From: CAWJEL01 sp964647255
GTDB taxonomy: Bacteria; Chloroflexota; Anaerolineae; CG2-30-64-16
Direction of reading: 5' to 3'
Assembly: GCA_964647255.1 (NCBI GenBank)
Contig: CAZYGI010000123.1
Coordinates: forward strand, 1-7,710
Length of the DNA: 7,710 nucleotides
Below, piece by piece: positions 1-6,354 of this stretch. A program made the position numbers and the translations under genes. Under the pieces are notes generated by a model. That model was not told where the DNA came from, ran no database searches, and saw only the letters and a list, made by a program, of their open reading frames with translations. How positions within the stretch are numbered: position 1 is the stretch's first letter; every line of letters starts with the position of its first letter.

Positions 1-638
1 TGGTGCGCTCCTACCTGGAGCAGGCGGGTTTTACCGTGGTTGAAGCCGGCGACGGGCAGACTGCGCTGATCCAGGTGCGGCGCGAGAAGCCGGACCTGGT
101 GGTGCTCGACCTGGGCCTGCCCGGCATTGATGGCCTGGAGGTGGCGCGCACCCTGCGCCGCGAGCGTGAAACCCCGATCATCATGCTGACCGCGCGCATC
201 GAGGACACCGACAAGATCGTCGGGCTGGAGCTGGGCGCCGACGACTACGTGACCAAGCCGTTCAACCCGCGCGAGCTGGTGGCCCGCGTGCGCGCGGTGC
301 TGCGGCGGACATCCGGCGCCGCGCCCGCGGCCGAAACCCTGCGCGCCGGTGCGCTGGTGCTGGACGAGGCCGGGCATCAGGCGGCCCTTGCCGGCCGGGC
401 GCTCGACCTCACCCCCACCGAGTTCGAGCTGCTGGCCGTGCTGCTCCGTAACCCCGGCCGCGCCTTCACGCGGCTGGAGCTGCTCGATCGGGTGCAGGGC
501 GAAGCCTATGAAGGCTATGAGCGCACGATTGACGCGCACATCAAGAACCTGCGCGCCAAGCTGGGCGACGACCCGCGCCACCCACGCTACGTTCAGACCG
601 TGTTCGGCGTGGGCTACAAGCTGGGAGCCGACCTGTGA
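1..638 (+). CDS. OmpR-family two-component response regulator (5' partial)
   Basis: This is a DNA-binding response regulator, the cytoplasmic output partner of the kinase encoded next. The reading frame is open to the left edge. The visible protein starts at VRSYLEQAGF, which normally lies about 15-20 residues into a receiver domain, so the start and the acidic Asp pair are outside the window; the GTG at base 3 is an internal Val codon. Numbering from that Val, the receiver shows the phospho-acceptor Asp36 (VVLDLGLPG), the switch Thr63 (MLTAR) and the conserved Lys85 (YVTKPF). A winged-helix Trans_reg_C domain spans about residues 113-208, with the family-typical LTPTEFELL, RTIDAHIKNLRAKLG and FGVGYKL. 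The stop codon overlaps the start of the kinase gene, indicating co-transcription and coupled translation. Family assignment is secure; the regulon cannot be read from the sequence. Confidence 0.96.
   Translation, partial: VRSYLEQAGFTVVEAGDGQTALIQVRREKPDLVVLDLGLPGIDGLEVARTLRRERETPIIMLTARIEDTDKIVGLELGADDYVTKPFNPRELVARVRAVLRRTSGAAPAAETLRAGALVLDEAGHQAALAGRALDLTPTEFELLAVLLRNPGRAFTRLELLDRVQGEAYEGYERTIDAHIKNLRAKLGDDPRHPRYVQTVFGVGYKLGADL
622..627 (+). promoter_or_regulatory. Ribosome binding site for the histidine kinase
   Basis: TGGGAG lies inside the end of the regulator gene, seven bases before the GTG at 635. It supports that GTG as the kinase start. The start then overlaps the regulator stop as GTGA. 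Confidence 0.55.
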
Positions 639-2026
639 ACCGCCTCTGGGTCAAGCTGACCCTGGCTTTCCTGGCGATTTCTCTCGCGGCGATCGGAGTG
701 GTCGCCGCGATTTCGCTGCGCACTACGGGCGAGCAGTTCCGCCGGTACGTGGTCGCCAGCGGCATGATGAGCCAGGCCGGCTGGGCGGAGACGCTGACCA
801 GTTACTATGCCGCAAACGGAAGTTGGGCCGGCGTGGACGCCGTGCTGGCGCAGCTCGGACCGGGCGGCGGCATGGGCCGCGGGTGGGGTGCGATGGGCAT
901 GGCCGGGCCGAATTTCGCGGTGACTGATGCCGCGGGCCGTGTGCTCGCCAGCCGGACGGGCGAGCTGGTCGGCGAGATGCTTCCGGCCGATGTGGTGGCG
1001 CAGGGCCTGCCCCTGACCCTGAACGGCCAACCGATCGGCACGCTGCTGAATGTGCGGCCGGCCGATGTTGCGCTCGATGCTCAGGGCCAGGCGTTTTTGC
1101 GCCAGGTGCAGACATCGCTGCTGTGGGCCGCGCTGCTGGCTGCAGCGTTGTCGCTCGGCCTCGGCGTGCTGATCAGCCGCGTGCTGACCGCGCCGCTGGC
1201 ACGGCTGACGCGGGCCAGCCAGGCCATTGCTGGCGGCGACCTTTCGCAGCGGGTGCCAGTTGCGGTGGCGAACCGAGACGAGATCGGCGACCTGGGGGCG
1301 GCCTTCAACGGCATGGCGTCCAGCCTCGCCGAGGCCGAGACGCTGCGCAAGAACCTGATCGCCGACATTTCCCACGAGCTGCGCACCCCGCTGGCCGTTG
1401 TCCAGGGCAACCTCCAGGCTATCCTCGACGGCGTCTACCCGCTGGAGATGGCGCAGGTCGCGGGCGTGTACGATGAGACGCTCCTCCTGACCCGGCTGGT
1501 GGACGATCTGCACGAGCTGGCGCTGGCCGAGGCGGGACAGTTGCGGCTGGAGCGTGCGCCGGTGGACCTGGCAGCGCTGGCGCGCACGGCGGTCGGCCAG
1601 TTCGGCCCGGCCGCCGAAGCTGCGGGCGTCAGGCTGGCGCTGAGCACCGCTGAGGATGCACCCGCCGTGCTGGGCGACGCCGACCGTCTGGCGCAGGTGC
1701 TGCGGAACCTGCTCAGCAACGCCCTCCGCCACACGGCTGCCGGCGGGCAGGTGGCGGTGCAGGTCAGCCGCGCGGGCGAGCAAGCGGAGATCCGGGTCGC
1801 GGACACCGGCACGGGCATCGCGCCCGAAGACCTGCCCTATGTATTTGATCGCTTCTATCGTGGGGACAAGGGCGGGAGCCGGCGGGGTGGCGGCGCGGGG
1901 CTGGGCCTGGCGATCACGCGCCAGTTGGTCGCCGCGCACGGCGGGCGGATCGCGGTCGCCCGCCAGGCGGGCGCCGGCGCCACGTTCACCGTCACGCTGC
2001 CGGCGCTCAACCCAGCGGCAGCGTGA
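635..2026 (+). CDS. Membrane sensor histidine kinase (HAMP-HisKA-HATPase_c)
   Basis: This 463-residue inner-membrane kinase should autophosphorylate on His and pass the phosphate to the upstream regulator. TM1 is about residues 8-27. An extracytoplasmic sensor of about 130 residues follows, with a Gly/Met-rich stretch at 76-91 (GGGMGRGWGAMGM). TM2 is about 162-180 and a HAMP linker runs about 181-235. The H-box is at 244-251 with the phospho-acceptor His247 (DISHELRTP). The ATPase domain keeps the N-box (LRNLLSNALRHT, 356-367), the G1 box (ADTGTGIAPEDL, 389-400), the F-box (FDRFYRG) and the G2 box (GGAGLGLAI, 419-427), so it looks fully active. The GTG start is supported by TGGGAG seven bases upstream and by the 4-base overlap with the regulator. 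The layout resembles BaeS/ResE-type kinases, but the sensor gives no clear ligand. It is a complete gene with no frame damage. Confidence 0.96.
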   Translation: MNRLWVKLTLAFLAISLAAIGVVAAISLRTTGEQFRRYVVASGMMSQAGWAETLTSYYAANGSWAGVDAVLAQLGPGGGMGRGWGAMGMAGPNFAVTDAAGRVLASRTGELVGEMLPADVVAQGLPLTLNGQPIGTLLNVRPADVALDAQGQAFLRQVQTSLLWAALLAAALSLGLGVLISRVLTAPLARLTRASQAIAGGDLSQRVPVAVANRDEIGDLGAAFNGMASSLAEAETLRKNLIADISHELRTPLAVVQGNLQAILDGVYPLEMAQVAGVYDETLLLTRLVDDLHELALAEAGQLRLERAPVDLAALARTAVGQFGPAAEAAGVRLALSTAEDAPAVLGDADRLAQVLRNLLSNALRHTAAGGQVAVQVSRAGEQAEIRVADTGTGIAPEDLPYVFDRFYRGDKGGSRRGGGAGLGLAITRQLVAAHGGRIAVARQAGAGATFTVTLPALNPAAA

Positions 2027-2055
2027 ACCGGGGAGCGCCCAGCCCATCAGCAAGA

Positions 2056-2093
2056 ACGTGCGCCCAACCCGACATGTCGGGTTGGGCGCACGT
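2056..2093. terminator. Perfect 38-bp palindrome, probable bidirectional terminator
   Basis: Every base from 2056 to 2074 pairs with 2093 to 2075. The core is CCCAACCCGACATGTCGGGT, centred on ACATGT, and no mismatch occurs until 2055/2094. It lies 30 bases after the kinase stop and 59 bases past the stop of the convergent phosphorylase gene, where a shared terminator is expected. The tails are weak: GTTTC on the plus side and TTCTTG on the minus side. It is therefore not a textbook intrinsic terminator in either direction and could instead be a dispersed palindromic repeat or a protein-binding site. Confidence 0.6.
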
Positions 2094-2151
2094 GTTTCAC
2101 CGAAATCTTCACCAGAGAGTCACTTCATCCGGGCCGCGATCGGTTCTGTGA

Positions 2152-5100
2152 TCATGCCTGTGGCGGGGACACAGTCAGATGATGCACCGCGCCGTCGCGC
2201 TGGAAGATATGCCGGCTGTTGACGGCGTCCAGCCGATTCCCTGCGACGCGCTGCTGAGCGCCGTCTGCCAGGTGCACGGTGATGCCCGGCTGCGCGTTGG
2301 CGTCCAGGATGATCGGCGTCTGGCAGATCGAATACGCCAGAGAGCCGGCCGGAAGCGCAAGCGTTTGCTGCCGGCCGTGCACATCCAGATAGGTGAACTC
2401 GGCCGGGGCCTTGAGCAGTTCCTGGGGATCGAACAACAGCAGATCAAACGCCAACCGGCCATCCTCGATCGCCACCCCCAGCTCGGCCAGCCGGGTCAAG
2501 ATCACCTCTTTGACCATACCCGTCATGCCCGGCTGTTTCGCGCCCTGCCCCTTCGGCGTGTGCGAGTAGGCATCGGTGGGGAAGGCGCCATAAGCCTCCG
2601 GCGACTTGTTGAAGCTCAAGCCCGCCCGGATCTCGACATACTTGTCTATCAACGCCTGAGCGCACGGTTCGTCTTTGACGCGCAGGAGGGTTTCCTGCAC
2701 GGCCAGCAGGAGCTTGGCCGACATGTGCCAGTAGACGCTGCCCAGGCCCTCGTACGCGAAGAAGGTGCCCGAACGGCCGGTAAACTGGTCGTGGTGGAAC
2801 GTCTCTTCGAACAGCGCCTGGATCCGCGCGAAGTCGGCTTCCACCAAAGCCGCGTACCGGGGTTGCGCCTTGAGCTTTTCCAGCGCCGCGCTGACATCTC
2901 GGAAGTTACGGAATTGGCCGTTGAAGTGGTAGACATCATCCACATCCCGGGTGATGATGGACGGGTCTCCCGCTTCGACCAGCGCGGCCAGCAGGCTCAC
3001 CGTCTGCACCTGGTTGCGCGTCAGGCAGTTCCGCTCCAGGAACCCCTGCAGAGGCCGATCCGGGTACAGGATATAGCTCTGTTGATCGGCCTGATAAAGC
3101 GTACTTTGGCGCAGGCTTTGGAGCAGGGCGAGCGATTCCTCGCCAGAGAGCAGCCCGGAGGACAGGATGGCTACCTGGCCCTCAAGCATCTCATAGAGCT
3201 GGCTGACCGACGCGCGGCCGGCCGCAAGATGCAGCACATTGTAGGCGTGGTACAGGTTGTCGCTGCGTTTGTTGGCCCGCAGCGAATGCTCGACATACTG
3301 CTGCGCCAGGGCCAGGAAAGAGGTGATCTCCTCAACCGATGAAGCAACCAGCTCCCCCGCAAATCCGTTCCGGTAGCAACTCCAGCGATAGTCGCTGCCA
3401 GCCTGGCCCAAGAGATCCATCATCGCCCGGCGTTGTTCATCATCGAACGAACCGCCCAAAGCCGGCCGGAACTGCTGCAGGATGCCGGCCACCTGTCGGT
3501 AGAAGCGCTGCACCTCCACATGCAACGGCGCCGCACTCAGTCCGCTGCTGCTGAACAGGTCCTGGCAGAAAACCAGATAGCGCCGGAGGTAGGCCAGCGT
3601 CACCACGGACAGCCCCTTGCCCACCAGGGCGTTGTTGGCGTCGTTCCATTCCGGCCGCTGGGTATTCATCCAGATGCCGCCTTCGGGCACGAAGTTCGCC
3701 AGCTTGGCGAGCAGCAGCGTCAGCAGTTTTTCGGCAAGCGAAACATGAAGCACCCGGCCATCTCCGGCAGGCACGAGTTTGCCATCGGTGCCGCGTTCAC
3801 GGCACCGCGCGGCGATCTGTTTTTCCAGGTCCCAGTCGAAGTCAATCGTGTTATAGGGATCCTTCAGCAGCTCGCCGTAGGGTTTCAGGCGATACGGGAC
3901 GTTGGCATGGCTGAACAACGGCTGGGACAAGAATTCCTGTAACTTGCCCGGATGCACCCTGACACTGATCTCCAGCAGCTTCTGGAGGTAGATGATCTGG
4001 TGATCGCTCCAGTAGCCGATGTTCGCCCAGGGGTTGCCCGGCTCCGGAATCTCCCAGTCAACCCCATGATAGGTGATGCGATAGGGATTGTAGCCATCAA
4101 CTGTGGTGGCATTCAGGAAGGTGCTGACCATGTTCTCGATATACTCGGGATAGGAATAGGCCAGGGCTTCCCAGTTCTGGAAGATGTCCCGCCAGTTCCC
4201 TTCGTAGTCCAATTTGTAAGAACCGTCGGGCTTTTTCAGGCTGATCGCGAAGCGATTCCACGGCCGGCTGGGGTCGCCATGCCGGCGGCTGAAAATCAGG
4301 GGCAGATAGGCGCGGCCCAGGCGGATCAAATCGGCCGAGCCGCTGGCTTGCAACCGGTCCTGAAGATCGGTGAAGCGCATGCGCGGGGGCAAGCCGGCGA
4401 AGAAGTCCGTATTTGCCCGCAGCGCTGGTGCATTGCACACCGTCACAAGATCGGTGAACGCCTTTGTCTCGACCCAATACTGATCCGAGAACAGGCCGCC
4501 GCGCATGACGTTGAACATCACGTTCGCGAAATGATAGGCGGCATATGACTGGCTGTTGGAAAGCTGTACGCCGTCCGCGCCGGCGACGATCTTCCACAGG
4601 TTGAGTTGCGTGGCAGAAATATCGGCTTCAAGCTCCCGGATCAAGCCCGCCCGGTCGTTGCGCAGCCATTGGCGCTTTTGGGCGATCGCGGCGGCGTCCT
4701 GTTGGACATCCGCCAGCAGATGCCAGCTCCGCTCCTCGCGTGGCGCCAGATCAAGCGCTGCATGGACGAAATACGCGCCGCGCCGGCCGCGCACCTCCAT
4801 CTCGGCCGAGATTGCCTGGCCCGCGCGAAAGCGATCAAGCTGCACCGAGGAGAGCAGATGCTCGGCCTGGGGCAGTCCGACCTGGGCCACGGTCGTCGCC
4901 AGGAGTGATTCGCTGGGTTCGGCCAGATCGGTCAGGGTGGAGTTCAGGGCGAAGATGCCTAACCCGGTCTCCGCGTCCAGCTCGTTGCGCTTATAGGCAT
5001 CCAGCAGAACGCTGTAGCCCTGCTGGGTGGCCATCACCACGTTGGCCGGCAGGATGTTTTGAATGCCGTCCAGCAGCGCCACCTGGCAGGGTGAATCACT

Positions 5101-5610
5101 GGAGTTGACCAGCCAGGTCGTCTTGATGAAACCGAATCGCTCGCTGGTCCGCCAGGCATAGCGGTAAGTCAGGCCGAGATCGCGATTAACCTCCTCGAAG
5201 ATCAGCGCCGTTCCCCACACGTTCTTGTAGAGATTCCGGGCAATGGCATAGATGCCCTGCTGCCGGTCGGACAGCGGCTCCCAGAGGCTCGTGCGATCGC
5301 CGCGCCTGACGAGCAGGATCGCTTTATTGCCGGTGTTTTCGCTGTTCTCCGTGAGCTTATCTACGGTGTAGTAGGGAAACAGGGCCTTTTCGGGGCTGAC
5401 CCGGCCGGCAGACAGTCCGCCGGTGGATGCGATGAAGAACCAATGATCGGAGCTGCTGACGATGTTGATAAAGAAGGGCTCCATCGCATCGTAATTGCTG
5501 ATTCGGTAGTATACCTCGTCCGCCAGGGTGAGATACTCGCCCTGAACTCGATTTTCGGTCCGGTTGAGGGGGGTGTTGCCGATGAGGATCGGCGATACTG
5601 GCATCTTCAT
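2152..5610 (-). CDS. Large GH94/GH149/GH161-type inverting glycoside phosphorylase, probably beta-1,3-glucan phosphorylase
   Basis: This 1152-residue protein has no signal peptide or membrane segment, so it is presumably cytoplasmic. The N-terminal region (about 10-85: GNTPLNRTENRVQGEY, YYRISNYDAMEPFF, GGLSAGR, ALFPYYT) is of the long phosphorylase type. The central part resembles an (alpha/alpha)6 barrel of the cellobiose-phosphorylase clan: NWRDIFQNWEAL (472-483), NIGYWSDHQIIYLQ (530-543) and PEWNDANNAL (653-662). The last matches the DWND motif of GH94, making Asp657 (codon 3640-3642) the candidate general acid. Conserved-looking C-terminal blocks are FAYEGLGSVYWHMSAKLLL (951-969) and HTPKGQGAKQPGMTG (1017-1031). 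GH94 enzymes are commonly near 800 residues, whereas the beta-1,3-oligoglucan phosphorylases of GH149 and GH161 are known to be about this long. They phosphorolyse beta-1,3-glucooligosaccharides to alpha-glucose 1-phosphate. Clan membership is fairly sure; the exact family and substrate are inferred, helped by the GH16 neighbour. The chosen ATG has a weak AGAAAG ten bases upstream; a second ATG lies two codons in. Confidence 0.75.
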   Translation of the reverse strand: MKMPVSPILIGNTPLNRTENRVQGEYLTLADEVYYRISNYDAMEPFFINIVSSSDHWFFIASTGGLSAGRVSPEKALFPYYTVDKLTENSENTGNKAILLVRRGDRTSLWEPLSDRQQGIYAIARNLYKNVWGTALIFEEVNRDLGLTYRYAWRTSERFGFIKTTWLVNSSDSPCQVALLDGIQNILPANVVMATQQGYSVLLDAYKRNELDAETGLGIFALNSTLTDLAEPSESLLATTVAQVGLPQAEHLLSSVQLDRFRAGQAISAEMEVRGRRGAYFVHAALDLAPREERSWHLLADVQQDAAAIAQKRQWLRNDRAGLIRELEADISATQLNLWKIVAGADGVQLSNSQSYAAYHFANVMFNVMRGGLFSDQYWVETKAFTDLVTVCNAPALRANTDFFAGLPPRMRFTDLQDRLQASGSADLIRLGRAYLPLIFSRRHGDPSRPWNRFAISLKKPDGSYKLDYEGNWRDIFQNWEALAYSYPEYIENMVSTFLNATTVDGYNPYRITYHGVDWEIPEPGNPWANIGYWSDHQIIYLQKLLEISVRVHPGKLQEFLSQPLFSHANVPYRLKPYGELLKDPYNTIDFDWDLEKQIAARCRERGTDGKLVPAGDGRVLHVSLAEKLLTLLLAKLANFVPEGGIWMNTQRPEWNDANNALVGKGLSVVTLAYLRRYLVFCQDLFSSSGLSAAPLHVEVQRFYRQVAGILQQFRPALGGSFDDEQRRAMMDLLGQAGSDYRWSCYRNGFAGELVASSVEEITSFLALAQQYVEHSLRANKRSDNLYHAYNVLHLAAGRASVSQLYEMLEGQVAILSSGLLSGEESLALLQSLRQSTLYQADQQSYILYPDRPLQGFLERNCLTRNQVQTVSLLAALVEAGDPSIITRDVDDVYHFNGQFRNFRDVSAALEKLKAQPRYAALVEADFARIQALFEETFHHDQFTGRSGTFFAYEGLGSVYWHMSAKLLLAVQETLLRVKDEPCAQALIDKYVEIRAGLSFNKSPEAYGAFPTDAYSHTPKGQGAKQPGMTGMVKEVILTRLAELGVAIEDGRLAFDLLLFDPQELLKAPAEFTYLDVHGRQQTLALPAGSLAYSICQTPIILDANAQPGITVHLADGAQQRVAGNRLDAVNSRHIFQRDGAVHHLTVSPPQA

Positions 5611-5636
5611 GGTCTCGGATCTTTCTTAGCGAGAAG

Positions 5637-5642
5637 ATGATA
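5637..5642 (-). promoter_or_regulatory. Possible -10 element for the phosphorylase gene
   Basis: Read on the minus strand the hexamer is TATCAT, one base from the TATAAT consensus, 26 bases before the ATG. It would place a transcript start just ahead of the AGAAAG element. No good -35 is visible at 16-18 bases, so this is a weak call. Confidence 0.2.
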
Positions 5643-5749
5643 TGTTACCCGCTGACTTCGTTATCGGATTTGTGATGGTGATGTTCATCGTTCCGTCCGG
5701 CGCCAACTGCTGAACACCCAGGTGGGTTTCCGCTCGGATGTACCAGCTT

Positions 5750-5792
5750 GCCGGGTCTGGGCGGCTGCAGCAACAGACTGCCCAGACCCGGC
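5750..5792 (-). terminator. 13-bp stem-loop after the GH16 gene
   Basis: GCCGGGTCTGGGC (5750-5762) and GCCCAGACCCGGC (5780-5792) are perfect inverted repeats around a 17-base loop. The structure begins 58 bases past the GH16 stop on the transcribed minus strand. There is no T-run after it, so it may be a Rho-assisted terminator, a partial terminator that lowers phosphorylase expression, or a 3' stabilising structure. Confidence 0.45.
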
Positions 5793-5850
5793 TGACTGCC
5801 TCCAGAGGAGAGACTGCTGCCGGATAACAGCACACGCGCTTGGGCCAGGC

Positions 5851-6354
5851 TCAGGACCCCAACGCCAGGTTGTCGAAGTAGTAGATGGACGGGCCGCCGA
5901 TCTGGCCGCCGGTCTTGCCGAAGTTCGGGAATACCGACATTTTGTTGTAGGTGGTCGCCAGGTTCAGCGCCTGAGTGCCTGCGGCCGGGTTGGCGAAGTT
6001 GAAGGTCAGCGTTTCCCAGGCGTTCGCCACGGTGGTGGTCGCCTCGGTCTCGCAGCTCTTGCTGCCGTCCGCCCCATTCTCCACCTTCAACCGGATCGGG
6101 ACGCCGGCGGTCGGGGACCACACGCGCACCGTGATGGTTTTGGCCGTCGCGCTGAACGGGATCGGTGCGATCGTGTTGCCCGGGGCGGTGGACACCGTGA
6201 CGCCCGCCCACAGCTCGGCCGTGGCCGATTTGGTGACCTGCGCCACCTGGTTCGCGCCGCTGGCCGGGTCGGTCACCACGCTCGCCGCCTCGGCCCCGCC
6301 GAAGCCGGTCAGCGTGTAGGTCACCGCCGGATCGTCGAACGTGATCGGCAGGCC
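5851..6354 (-). repeat. C-terminal module, copy B (complete)
   Basis: This copy encodes GLPITFDDPAVTYTLTGFGG through YYFDNLALGS, 168 residues to the stop. The pattern (FDDPAVTYTLTGFGG, VAQVTKSATAELWAG, TITVRVWSPTAGVPIRLKVE, TTTVANAWETLTFNF, GGPSIYYFDN) is that of a beta-jelly-roll accessory domain often found on secreted glycanases, probably carbohydrate binding. Over 6201-6355 it differs from copy A (6540-6694) at only about four bases; 5872-5926 is identical to 6385-6439. The period is 513 bp, exactly 171 codons. Confidence 0.85.

Larger units (their letters stand above)
5611..5850. other. Spacer between the GH16 gene and the phosphorylase gene
   Basis: This 240-bp stretch holds no convincing gene. 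It contains a strong hairpin in its right part (5750-5792) and a more AT-rich left part (about 5611-5700) that could carry a promoter for the phosphorylase. An open frame continues after the GH16 stop to 5626 in the same frame, but its Cys- and Arg-rich translation does not look like a folded domain. Confidence 0.6.

Noticed and set aside
1..2026. Two-component system as dedicated regulator of the glucan genes
   Set aside because: The genes are convergent and separated by a probable terminator. Nothing in the sensor or in the upstream regions links them, so proximity alone is not enough.
614..2053. 479-codon open frame on the minus strand opposite the kinase gene
   Set aside because: It lies wholly antisense to a complete, motif-rich kinase. 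Its translation is Arg-, Gln- and Ala-rich without recognisable domains, a usual high-GC shadow.
2179..3342. 387-codon open frame on the plus strand opposite the phosphorylase gene
   Set aside because: It is antisense to the conserved C-terminal half of the phosphorylase and shows no domain pattern of its own.
5680..5697. Short run translating as HHHH in one minus frame, suggesting a His-tag or vector remnant
   Set aside because: Only four His codons in a shadow frame, with no cloning-site or vector sequence around them; it is simply a CATCACCATCAC run.
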